This document shows positions 1-7,836 of a DNA stretch of 64,000 nt, piece by piece; position 1 is the first letter of the stretch; each line of letters opens with the position of its first letter. Source of the stretch: Microvenator marinus (GTDB lineage Bacteria; Myxococcota_A; Bradymonadia; Bradymonadales; Bradymonadaceae); contig NZ_CP042467.1 of the NCBI RefSeq assembly GCF_007993755.1, positions 1,141,501 through 1,205,500 on the forward strand, in the 5' to 3' direction. The position numbers and the translations under genes are program-made. Below the pieces are notes generated by a model that did not search any database, had not been told where the DNA came from, and saw only the letters and a program-made list of their open reading frames with translations.

Positions 1-1065
1 CGTTTCAATCTCTGGTGGTTCAACGCGGATGGCCCCGTGAACCAGGTGCTCGCCGAGGGTGAGCGCGCGAGTCGTGTTGAGAAAGAGCGTAAAGTCACCA
101 CTCGTCCCGACATCGTTTCGTTCTTCAACCCAAGACCAGACCGCGATGTGACCGGCCTTGAGGATCGAGTCACCTATCTTGCGGCGAGCCGCACGGTTGA
201 GGATGTGTCTCCCTATGCGAAGTACGATGCTGTGGAATACCGCGGGATGTGTACTGAGATTTGCGGAAAGGGCCACTACAACATGTACTTCAGAACCGTG
301 GCGATGACTCAGACAAGCTTCGACCAATGGGTCAAGGACCAACAAACAGGCTCTACTGAGGCTGACGGTGGTGCAATTTATCAGCAAAAATGTGCTTCAT
401 GTCACGGTGCCGACGGCGCAGGCGTTCCCGGTAGCTTCCCTCCTCTCGTCAACGTTCCGTGGACCAATGACGACACGATGAAGGATGCTCACATTGAGGT
501 TGTTCTCAAGGGTAGCGAAGCATCGACACTTCAAGGGCCAACCGAAGTCAACGGCGTAGTGTACAACAGTGTGATGCAGCCATGGCACGACACCATGAAC
601 GATGTGGAGATTGCGGCCGTCGTGAATCACGAGCGTATTTCGTGGGGAAATAAGGGCACCGAGGTCAGCGCGGAAGACGTAGCGCGTGTCCGTGCTTCTC
701 TTGGGCTTCCACCCTTCCCTGCCGGCGGCGCAGAGCCAATTCCTGAGTCCGAGCTTCTGGCTGAAGGCGAGAACCTCTACGCAGCTTGCGCGTCCTGCCA
801 CGGAGCGGATGGCAAGGCAATGAACGGAGTTCCAAGTCTCGCGGGCAACACGACCGTGCTCAGCGATGTCAAAGGAACCGTTGCTTCATTGGTCAACGGC
901 CAGGACAAAGAACAATGGCCTGGAGTGAAGTCTCCGATGGGACGATCCATGACAGACCGACAGCTTTCGGCCCTGATCACCTACATGCGTAAGTCATGGG
1001 GCAATGAAGGCGGTGTCGTCCTGCCGGATGAAATCCAGCGCCTAAGAAACGAAGTACAGAAATAA
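1..1065 (+). CDS. ctaC: Cytochrome c oxidase subunit II with two fused cytochrome c domains (5' partial)
   Basis: Periplasmic electron-entry subunit of a caa3-type terminal oxidase. The open frame already runs at base 1, so the N-terminal membrane anchors and the first CuA histidine lie outside the window; 354 residues remain. The CuA loop CTEICGKGHYNM (residues 84-95) supplies two Cys, the Glu, His and Met ligands. Two CASCH heme c motifs at residues 131-135 and 263-267 mark two class I cytochrome c domains in tandem, where most caa3 enzymes have one. Between the LWWF strand and the CuA loop lies a charged stretch of roughly 60 residues that is longer than in typical subunit II. It is followed by subunits I, III and IV on the same strand. 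The family call is secure; what the second heme domain and the insertion do is unknown. Confidence 0.93.
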   Translation, partial: RFNLWWFNADGPVNQVLAEGERASRVEKERKVTTRPDIVSFFNPRPDRDVTGLEDRVTYLAASRTVEDVSPYAKYDAVEYRGMCTEICGKGHYNMYFRTVAMTQTSFDQWVKDQQTGSTEADGGAIYQQKCASCHGADGAGVPGSFPPLVNVPWTNDDTMKDAHIEVVLKGSEASTLQGPTEVNGVVYNSVMQPWHDTMNDVEIAAVVNHERISWGNKGTEVSAEDVARVRASLGLPPFPAGGAEPIPESELLAEGENLYAACASCHGADGKAMNGVPSLAGNTTVLSDVKGTVASLVNGQDKEQWPGVKSPMGRSMTDRQLSALITYMRKSWGNEGGVVLPDEIQRLRNEVQK

Positions 1066-1105
1066 GAGACCTTGTGCAGCTCCGGCTGCCGATATGAGGA
1101 ACGAT

Positions 1106-2779
1106 ATGGCTAGCCATACTAAAGAAGAATTTGACCTTGGGTTCCTTGCACCTTTGAACGAGGCCGCAAGAAAATCCAAACTCGTAAACTTGATGCAGTG
1201 GTTTGGGTCGACCGACGCAAAGCGCATCGGCATCATGTACATCACATTCGCGGCACTAAGCGGTGTCTTGGGTACGATTCTCTCATTGATGATCCGCGCC
1301 GAACTTGCGGCGCCAGGCCTCAACCTTATGAGTGATGATTTCTACCTGACCCTGCCGGGAATGCACGCGTCGGCGATGATTTTCTTTTTCATCATTCCGA
1401 TGTACGCCGGGTTTGCGAACTTCATCCTGCCTATTCAGGTAGGCGCTCCAGACATGGCGTTTCCAAAGCTCAACTTGGCTGCGTTCTGGTTGCTGCCACC
1501 GGCTGCAATCATCGCATTCTCAGGGTATCTCATTGATTCAGCCCCACAGTTCGGTTGGACCGGATATCCTCCACTTTCGAACTCGGTGTACTCACCTCAG
1601 ATCGGCGCAGACCTTTGGCTTCTCGGTTTGGTCATCGTGGGTACGAGCTCAACGATGGGAGCTGTGAACTTCCTTTCAACAGCTTTCAACATGCGTTGCA
1701 AAGGCATGACCCTCTTCCAACTCCCGCTCTTCACATGGTCCGTAATCGTGATGAGCTTCCTTGTCCTCGCGTCGACCCCTGTTCTGACAAGCGCGCTCTT
1801 GATGCTTAACCTCGAGCGACTCTTCCCGAACACGTTCTATTTCTTCGCACCTGAGGGCGGTGGTGACCCCATCCTCTACCAACACCTCTTCTGGTTCTAT
1901 TCGCACCCGGCGGTGTACATCATGATCCTGCCAGGGTTCGGAATGGTTTCCGAAATCATCCCTACGTTCTCACGCAAACCAATCTTTGGTTATGCAGTCA
2001 TGGTTTGGTCCATGATCGCCATCGCGTTCCTTGGATTCTTGGTGTGGGCTCACCACATGTTCACCAGTGGTATCGGGCTTACGGTTCGGATGGTCTTCAT
2101 GTTCCTGACCATGCTCATTGCGGTTCCGACCGGTATTAAGATCTTCTCTTGGATCGGCACCATATGGGGTGGAAGTCTAAAGTTTTCGACATCGATGATG
2201 TTTTCGCTCGGATTCATCGCGATGTTCACCATCGGCGGTCTCTCGGGTGTGGTGTTGGCTGCTGTGCCGGTCGATATCCAACTCCACGACACCTACTACG
2301 TGGTGGCACACATCCACTACGTTTTGGTGGCCGGTTCTGTGATGACCATCTTTGCTGGATTCTATTTCTGGTATCCAAAGATGACCGGACGCATGCTCAA
2401 CGAGAAGCTAGGTCATATCCACTTCTGGGGAACGTCCATCTTCATCAACGTGACGTTCTTCGTGCAGCACTACTTGGGCGTCAAAGGTATGCCGCGACGT
2501 TACGCCGACTATGATCCGATTTTCGCAGACCTCAACTTGGTTTCGTCTGTCGGCTCATTCGCGCTCTTCGCATTCCAGTTCGTCTTCTTCTTCAATCTCT
2601 TTTACAGCCTGAAGAAGGGCGCTGTGGCTGGACCAAATCCTTGGGAAGATGCACAAACTCTCGAGTGGACGATTGCGTCACCTCCAGATCACCATCAGTT
2701 CCATCATCCCCCAGTGTGGACGCCGATTGACAGAAGCCATGGACACGACCACGGTCATGACCTTGCTGCGGCAGAATGA
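1106..2779 (+). CDS. ctaD: Cytochrome c oxidase subunit I, A2-type (caa3)
   Basis: Catalytic heme a/a3-CuB subunit that reduces oxygen and pumps protons in the inner membrane; 557 residues, about 12 membrane segments. The start at 1106 is preferred over an in-frame ATG 12 bases upstream because AGGA sits 5 bases before it. Visible landmarks are MHASAM (heme a ligand), GAPDMAFPK (D-channel Asp), the CuB histidines in AHHMFTSG and YSHPAVY, PTGIKIF (K-channel Thr and Lys) and HDTYYVVAHIHYVL (heme ligands). The A1-type glutamate of the HPEVY motif is missing; the Tyr-Ser before HPAV is the known A2-family replacement. A His/Asp-rich C-terminal tail is present. Part of the ctaC-D-E-F transcription unit. 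Confidence 0.97.
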   Translation: MASHTKEEFDLGFLAPLNEAARKSKLVNLMQWFGSTDAKRIGIMYITFAALSGVLGTILSLMIRAELAAPGLNLMSDDFYLTLPGMHASAMIFFFIIPMYAGFANFILPIQVGAPDMAFPKLNLAAFWLLPPAAIIAFSGYLIDSAPQFGWTGYPPLSNSVYSPQIGADLWLLGLVIVGTSSTMGAVNFLSTAFNMRCKGMTLFQLPLFTWSVIVMSFLVLASTPVLTSALLMLNLERLFPNTFYFFAPEGGGDPILYQHLFWFYSHPAVYIMILPGFGMVSEIIPTFSRKPIFGYAVMVWSMIAIAFLGFLVWAHHMFTSGIGLTVRMVFMFLTMLIAVPTGIKIFSWIGTIWGGSLKFSTSMMFSLGFIAMFTIGGLSGVVLAAVPVDIQLHDTYYVVAHIHYVLVAGSVMTIFAGFYFWYPKMTGRMLNEKLGHIHFWGTSIFINVTFFVQHYLGVKGMPRRYADYDPIFADLNLVSSVGSFALFAFQFVFFFNLFYSLKKGAVAGPNPWEDAQTLEWTIASPPDHHQFHHPPVWTPIDRSHGHDHGHDLAAAE

Positions 2780-2817
2780 ATAGATTAATTGGGCATTAAA
2801 AGTACTAGGAATCTCTC

Positions 2818-3453
2818 ATGGGTAATGTAGCAATCGGGCCGGGCGAAGAGTCTCTCGGCGTATCAAATGGGAAGGTCGGAATGTGGACCTTCCTCGTCAT
2901 GGACGCCATGACCTTCGCCGGTTTCCTGGCAGGGTATGCGCGCCTGAGATGGAAGGAGCCCTTGATCGAAGGAACGGCCTGGCCGAATCCTTACGAGACA
3001 TTTGGCACCGTGGGTATCCAGCTCACTGCATTCAACACCTTCGTGCTAGTTTGTAGTTCTGTGACCATGGTGCACGCGCTTGCTGAAGTGATGCGCGGCA
3101 ATATGGAGCGGGCTCAAAAATGGATGTTGGCGACCATTGTCGGTGGCCTCTTCTTCCTTGGAATCCAGGGCTTTGAGTGGACCCACCTTATCCTCGATGT
3201 TTGGCCGTATATCTTCGATCCCAATCATTCGGTGGACTACAACCTGAACTTTGCTGCAACCTTCTTTTCTCTCACCGGGTTCCACGGCGGCCACGTGTCG
3301 GTGGGTGTGATGTACAACATCATTCTCTACCTTGGGATGTCGCGCGGAAAGATTACCGCAAATCACGGAGATTTCGTTGAGATCGCCGGGTTGTATTGGC
3401 ACTTCGTGGACCTTATCTGGATCCTCGTTTTCACCTTCGTTTACCTTATCTGA
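2818..3453 (+). CDS. ctaE: Cytochrome c oxidase subunit III
   Basis: Membrane subunit that binds subunit I and stabilises proton pumping. At 211 residues it is the short form with about five membrane segments, lacking the first two helices of the seven-helix mitochondrial type, as is usual in caa3 operons. Family features include GFEWTHLI, LTGFHGGHVSVG and the C-terminal YWHFVDLIWILVF block. It follows ctaD by 38 bases with AGGA upstream of the start, and ctaF begins 11 bases after its stop, so it is expected on the same mRNA. Confidence 0.95.
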   Translation: MGNVAIGPGEESLGVSNGKVGMWTFLVMDAMTFAGFLAGYARLRWKEPLIEGTAWPNPYETFGTVGIQLTAFNTFVLVCSSVTMVHALAEVMRGNMERAQKWMLATIVGGLFFLGIQGFEWTHLILDVWPYIFDPNHSVDYNLNFAATFFSLTGFHGGHVSVGVMYNIILYLGMSRGKITANHGDFVEIAGLYWHFVDLIWILVFTFVYLI

Positions 3454-3464
3454 CAGGACCTGAC

Positions 3465-3773
3465 ATGGCACACAAAGAAGCCAAGTGGTACGGGGTATTT
3501 CACGTCCAATATATGGTCATCTGGGCAGTATTGCTTTTCTTGACCATCGTCGAAGTGTATATCCCGGAACCGTCATTGATTCCGCTTTTCGGCATCGAAC
3601 AGTTTCCAAGAACTTTCGTCATCATTTCGCTGATCGTTCTCGCTCTGGCGAAGACACTTTTGGTGGCCGGTTACTACATGCACCTCATTGGCGACAAACC
3701 GGCAATGATTGCAATTGCCTCGGCTCCCTTTATATTCTCCATCTTCCTAACCGTGGGTCTTTTTCCGTACTAA
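3465..3773 (+). CDS. ctaF: Cytochrome c oxidase subunit IV (prokaryotic, CtaF/CyoD-like)
   Basis: Small accessory subunit of the oxidase, 102 residues with three hydrophobic segments. The start at the MAHKEAKW methionine is chosen because an upstream in-frame ATG lies deep inside ctaE, and AGGACC stands just before this one. The sequence VAGYYMHLIGDK in the second half resembles the conserved VxxxFMHLK region of bacterial subunit IV. It is the last gene of the first oxidase transcription unit; a strong intrinsic terminator lies 50 bases downstream. Confidence 0.9.
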   Translation: MAHKEAKWYGVFHVQYMVIWAVLLFLTIVEVYIPEPSLIPLFGIEQFPRTFVIISLIVLALAKTLLVAGYYMHLIGDKPAMIAIASAPFIFSIFLTVGLFPY

Positions 3774-3822
3774 GTGAGTACCGGAATCCTTTGACACCAC
3801 CGGTGGAGTTCATTAGAAGGTG

Positions 3823-3855
3823 CGCGGCAATCAAGGTTGCCGCGTTTTCTTTTTT
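3823..3855 (+). terminator. Rho-independent terminator after ctaF
   Basis: A perfect 8-bp stem, CGCGGCAA (3823-3830) with TTGCCGCG (3837-3844), closes a 6-base loop and is followed by TTTTCTTTTTT. This is a textbook intrinsic terminator. It also argues that a GTG at 3820 in frame with ctaB is not the real start, since translation from there would cover the hairpin. Confidence 0.9.
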
Positions 3856-3912
3856 GGAAATGTTTGTCGTTGCTGCGGTGTTTTCTCCGCGGCCCGAACC
3901 CGCGAACTGACT

Positions 3913-4974
3913 ATGAGTGCCATTGTAGAATCCACAACTCGCCCCTCTCTTCTGAGCACGATTCGGGCCTACAACGAGCTCACAAAGCCCGGTATTATTC
4001 GGCTTTTGGTCTTAACGACCATTTGCACCATGCTTGTGGCGGAGAAAGGCGTACCCCCACTCGAATTGATGTTTTGGACTCTCATCGGGACCGCAATGGT
4101 GTGCGGCTCCGCTAACACCATCAATATGGTCTGGGACCAAGATATCGACATCATCATGAGCCGGACCGCGCATCGGCCCATTGTGCGCGGCGATATCTCT
4201 CCACGAAACGCCCTTATCTTCAGTGGTGTTATTGGTTTCCTCGGTGTTTTGATCCTCACCTACTTCGCCAATCCACTCGCGGCGCTCATGGGCATCGCGG
4301 GACACGCTTTTTATGTGGTCATTTACACGATGTGGCTTAAGCGTCGGACCCCACAGAATATCGTGATCGGCGGAGCTGCCGGAGCCTTCCCTCCGCTGAT
4401 CGGTTGGGCGGCAGTAGCTGGGGAGCTTTCGCTGACAGCATGGTTGATATTCGCCATCATATTTCTTTGGACCCCGCCCCACTTCTGGGCATTGGCGCTC
4501 TACAAGGACGTTGAATACGGCAAGGCCAATGTGCCTATGATGCCAGTCGTCCGCGGCAAAGAAACCACTAAGTTTCAGATGATGGTTTACATGATGCTCC
4601 TTTTGGGGGCGACCACTCTGCTTACCGTCACCGGCGTTATGGGTTTGGTTTATTTTGTGGCCGCAGTCTTCCTGGGCATTGCGTTCACCTACTTCTGTGT
4701 TCGTACAGCATTTGATACCGACCCGGCCGAGCCGTATGCAAAGAAAACGTTCGCATTCTCAATTCTCTATCTAGGTCTACTCTTTGGTGCCATGTCAGCC
4801 GATTCATTGGTCGAGTTGCATTTCACACAGCGAAACGAGCTCACCAGTATTGCCCATGAAGCCGACAGAATCCGAATGAGACAAACACAAGAGGAGTTGC
4901 AGCGTATTCACAACGATGACTCTGCTGCAGCAATTCCTGGCCTTGAAATCACCGATTCCGAGCGTGGATACTAA
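3913..4974 (+). CDS. ctaB: Protoheme IX farnesyltransferase (heme O synthase)
   Basis: Transfers a farnesyl group to heme b to make heme O, the precursor of the oxidase heme A. It is an inner-membrane UbiA-family protein of 353 residues with about nine membrane segments. The prenyl-diphosphate-binding motif NMVWDQDIDIIMSRT carries the expected Asp residues, and FLWTPPHFWALAL is the second conserved loop. The ATG at 3913 is chosen because an upstream GTG would translate the terminator. The C-terminus extends about 50 residues past the last helix as a charged, probably helical tail. Its position after the structural oxidase genes and before ctaG and SURF1 fits an assembly role. No heme A synthase (ctaA) is seen in the window. 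Confidence 0.95.
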   Translation: MSAIVESTTRPSLLSTIRAYNELTKPGIIRLLVLTTICTMLVAEKGVPPLELMFWTLIGTAMVCGSANTINMVWDQDIDIIMSRTAHRPIVRGDISPRNALIFSGVIGFLGVLILTYFANPLAALMGIAGHAFYVVIYTMWLKRRTPQNIVIGGAAGAFPPLIGWAAVAGELSLTAWLIFAIIFLWTPPHFWALALYKDVEYGKANVPMMPVVRGKETTKFQMMVYMMLLLGATTLLTVTGVMGLVYFVAAVFLGIAFTYFCVRTAFDTDPAEPYAKKTFAFSILYLGLLFGAMSADSLVELHFTQRNELTSIAHEADRIRMRQTQEELQRIHNDDSAAAIPGLEITDSERGY

Positions 4975-4976
4975 TT

Positions 4977-5570
4977 ATGAGCGAAGAGAAACTCACGGTT
5001 GAGCAGTTTGGCAGCGTGAACCAAAAGAACAGCAAATGGTTCGTCGGAATCATCGTTGGCTCTTTCATATTCGCTTTCGCATCTATCCCACTCTACCGAA
5101 TCGTCTGCAAACAATTCGATCCCGGTGGCTCCTCCTACTTCAACGGCGTGACGCAATCGTATGAACCAACAGCGCCAGTCGATGAGTCCAGACAAGTCAG
5201 AATTCGTTTCACCACGAATGTAGAGCGACAACTGCCCTGGCGATTTAAGCACGGGCAGGAGTTTGCCACTGTAAATCCAGGAGCAAAGACCAATGCTTCT
5301 TTCCAAGTGACAAACACGAGCGATCGTCGGGTCACAGGCAAGGCAGTCTACGATATCAATCCACCTCAGGCAGGAGCCTACTTCAAGAAGGTTGAGTGCT
5401 TTTGCTTCAGGGAGCAGGAACTCGCGCCAGGCGAAACAATGGACCTTCCTCTGGTCTTTTGGTTTGAGAGTGACCTTCCTGAAGACATCAAGGACATTAC
5501 GATCGCCTACACGTTCTTCAACATGGAGAACTCCTTCGAACGTGATGCTCAAGAGAGAGCGAGCCGATGA
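4977..5570 (+). CDS. ctaG: Cytochrome c oxidase assembly protein CtaG (Cox11 family)
   Basis: Copper chaperone that delivers copper to the CuB site of subunit I. The protein has 197 residues: a short cytoplasmic N-terminus, one membrane anchor (about residues 23-42) and a periplasmic immunoglobulin-like domain. The copper-binding CFCF motif is present in KKVECFCFREQ, and YRIVCKQF after the helix is the third conserved Cys. It starts two bases after ctaB stops, and its stop overlaps the next small gene in an ATGA junction, so these genes are almost certainly co-translated. Confidence 0.95.
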   Translation: MSEEKLTVEQFGSVNQKNSKWFVGIIVGSFIFAFASIPLYRIVCKQFDPGGSSYFNGVTQSYEPTAPVDESRQVRIRFTTNVERQLPWRFKHGQEFATVNPGAKTNASFQVTNTSDRRVTGKAVYDINPPQAGAYFKKVECFCFREQELAPGETMDLPLVFWFESDLPEDIKDITIAYTFFNMENSFERDAQERASR

Positions 5571-5695
5571 GCGAGAAGCCTTGGACAACGGATGAGGAGA
5601 CTCAAAAGCGTACCAAACGCTTCGGGCTTATCGTCTTAAGCCTCATCATCCTCATGATGGTTGTTACAGCGGTGTCGCGATTCTACGGCTGGTGA
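5567..5695 (+). CDS. 42-residue single-pass membrane peptide in the oxidase assembly cluster
   Basis: A very small frame of 42 codons starting in an ATGA overlap with ctaG and ending 4 bases before SURF1. The product has a charged N-terminus (MSEKPWTTDEETQKRTKRFG), one hydrophobic helix (LIVLSLIILMMVVTAVS) and ends RFYGW. Tight coupling on both sides and clear membrane-peptide composition support a real gene. By position it could be a small assembly factor or a minor oxidase subunit; I do not recognise a named family. Confidence 0.7.
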   Translation: MSEKPWTTDEETQKRTKRFGLIVLSLIILMMVVTAVSRFYGW

Positions 5696-5699
5696 GACC

Positions 5700-6434
5700 A
5701 TGCCAAAGTTCAAGCCTAAACTCGTCCCTACCCTTGCCACGCTGGTGGGTTTCGGGCTTCTAATCGCGCTCGGCACCTGGCAAGCCCAACGTTACTCATG
5801 GAAGCTCGACATCGAAGAACGGCGCGACCAGAACATGGTTTCGGCGCCCATTGAAGTCTCCTCTCTCAAGGAGATCAAAGACCTCGACTACCGCAAAGTA
5901 CACGCCAAGGGAAAGCTCCTCACAGAGTACTCGGTTTTCTTCAAGTTCCGGATGATCGACGGAAAGTCAGGCTACTGGGTAGCCTCCCCGATGGTCTTTG
6001 ATGACGGAGCAATTCTGGTCCAGCGCGGCTGGAGTCCCATCGAGCAAAAGCCAGAGAACCTTGACCTCAAAGAGGCCGATAGCGTGGAGGGACTAGTCTA
6101 CGCGCTCGACAGGGTAATCGCCGACGCAGACACGCGCGACGCGGTCAAAGAACTCGATAAGGATACACTTCAGGGCTGGAACACACTGGATTTGGATGCG
6201 GTTTATGAAAGACTCCCGTTTGAACGCCCTCAGAGGCCTGCTCTGCTCGTTTTGGATAAGAACGTTGACGCTGACCTAGTCGCATCTCTAGAACACATTA
6301 CACAGCCTTACATGACGTCTGAGAAGCATCTTGGCTACAGCATCACGTGGTACACTTTGTCGGTGGGGCTTCTTATGCTCTGGCTTGCGTCGTGTTTTGG
6401 AAAGATTGGCGGACACGCACCTCGTAAGAGATAA
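5700..6434 (+). CDS. SURF1 family cytochrome oxidase biogenesis protein
   Basis: SURF1 (Shy1) proteins help insert heme A into subunit I. This one has 244 residues with a membrane helix near each end (about residues 7-24 and 215-233), the normal two-anchor topology. Family hallmarks are LGTWQAQRYSWK after the first helix, the DYRKVHAKG strand, and YWVASPMVF followed by VQRGW. The start at the MPKFKPKL methionine follows the small membrane gene by four bases. It closes the assembly part of the oxidase cluster and its stop is one base from the end of radA on the opposite strand. Confidence 0.92.
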   Translation: MPKFKPKLVPTLATLVGFGLLIALGTWQAQRYSWKLDIEERRDQNMVSAPIEVSSLKEIKDLDYRKVHAKGKLLTEYSVFFKFRMIDGKSGYWVASPMVFDDGAILVQRGWSPIEQKPENLDLKEADSVEGLVYALDRVIADADTRDAVKELDKDTLQGWNTLDLDAVYERLPFERPQRPALLVLDKNVDADLVASLEHITQPYMTSEKHLGYSITWYTLSVGLLMLWLASCFGKIGGHAPRKR

Positions 6435-6435
6435 C

Positions 6436-7824
6436 TCAGCGGTCGCCGAAGAGCAGACGCCTTGCCTCGGCTACATGCTGCGCGCCGAGAAGCGCCGATT
6501 CCTTGAGCTCATCCTTCACCTCCTGGATATTGGCTTTCGGACCGAGAACGCGTTTAAACCCGAGCTTTCTCGTCTCGGCCACACGCCGAGCCGCTTGAGC
6601 CACCGCTCGCACCTCGCCTGTCAGTCCCAACTCTCCAAAAATCGCCAGGTCGGACGGAACCGCTCGCTCGTAGAATGACGAGAGAATTGCCATCGCAATC
6701 GCTAAGTCAGCGGCAGGCTCCATGAGCTTCAAACCACCGGCGACATTGATGAAGACGTCCATTCCCGCAACCTTAGCGCCCGTCCTTTTCTCAAGAATGT
6801 TCAGGAGCAAGATCACGCGATTGGTATCTACACCCACTGCAGTGACCCGAGGGGGCCCGTAGTTTGTGGGTGACACGAGCGCCTGCACCTCCACCATCAA
6901 CGGTCGAGTGCCCTCCAGAATGGGCACCACGACGCTTCCGGGAGCGTCGGTAGGCCTGCCCTCCAAGAACGCCGCAGATGGGTTTCCAACTTCATGTAGG
7001 CCGTCTCCGCGCATCTCAAAAATACCCACTTCGTTGGTGGACCCAAACCGGTTCTTCACGGCGCGAAGTAATCGAAACGCACCGGCATTCTGAGACTCGA
7101 AATAGAGGACCGTGTCCACCATATGCTCAAGAACTTTCGGCCCGGCGATTGCGCCTTCCTTGGTCACATGGCCCACCAACACGATTGGAATGGAAAAACC
7201 TTTTCCAATCTGAGTGAGTCGACTTGTCACCTCTCGGAGTTGAGCAACGGAGCCAGGCGCCGAGGTTAGCGACTCACTTTGCAAGGTCTGAATAGAGTCG
7301 ATCACGGCAAGCGCTGGCCGCTTCTCGGAAAGCAACTTCTCGACTCGCTCTACACTCGTTTCGCCCACAACCCAAAGTGCCTTTGAATCCACACCCAGAC
7401 GGTTCGCTCGAAGACGAATCTGGGTCAGACTCTCTTCGCCCGAAATGTAGAGAACTTCGAGCCCCTTGGAAGCAAAATGACCTGCCACTTGAAGTGAGAG
7501 CGTGGATTTGCCAATCCCGGGATCACCGCCCAACATCACGATACCACCCGGCACAAACCCTCCACCGAGAACCATGTCGAGCTCTGCGATATCGGACTTC
7601 ACTCGCTCCTCGGCGAGCATCTCGATGTCACCAAGGCGAATTGGCTCGCCCCCCGCCGCAGCCCCGTAGCCAGAACGGGCGGACGCCACAGACGGCGGGC
7701 CCTCAGGCTCGCGAACCTCTTCGACCATCGTGTTCCACTGCAAACACGAGGGACAACGCCCAAGCCATCGCGGACTCTCATGTCCGCACTCCTGGCAGAC
7801 GTGCATCGTCTTTATCTTGGCCAC
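6436..7824 (-). CDS. radA: DNA repair protein RadA
   Basis: RecA-like ATPase that acts as a branch-migration motor in recombinational repair. The 462-residue protein has the full-length bacterial layout: a four-Cys zinc finger (C10, C13, C24, C27), a RecA-type ATPase core with Walker A GDPGIGKST (100-108), the RadA-specific KNRFGSTNEVG motif, and a C-terminal Lon-like domain ending after the GELGLTGEVRAV segment. It lies 12 bases downstream of the OmpA-family gene on the same strand and may share its transcript. Confidence 0.96.
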   Translation of the reverse strand: MAKIKTMHVCQECGHESPRWLGRCPSCLQWNTMVEEVREPEGPPSVASARSGYGAAAGGEPIRLGDIEMLAEERVKSDIAELDMVLGGGFVPGGIVMLGGDPGIGKSTLSLQVAGHFASKGLEVLYISGEESLTQIRLRANRLGVDSKALWVVGETSVERVEKLLSEKRPALAVIDSIQTLQSESLTSAPGSVAQLREVTSRLTQIGKGFSIPIVLVGHVTKEGAIAGPKVLEHMVDTVLYFESQNAGAFRLLRAVKNRFGSTNEVGIFEMRGDGLHEVGNPSAAFLEGRPTDAPGSVVVPILEGTRPLMVEVQALVSPTNYGPPRVTAVGVDTNRVILLLNILEKRTGAKVAGMDVFINVAGGLKLMEPAADLAIAMAILSSFYERAVPSDLAIFGELGLTGEVRAVAQAARRVAETRKLGFKRVLGPKANIQEVKDELKESALLGAQHVAEARRLLFGDR

Positions 7825-7836
7825 CGAGGCCCCCTT

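Noticed and set aside
3820-3912. Upstream extension of ctaB from a GTG
   Set aside because: The extension would translate the terminator hairpin, is not hydrophobic in a helix-like way and has no similarity to heme O synthases.
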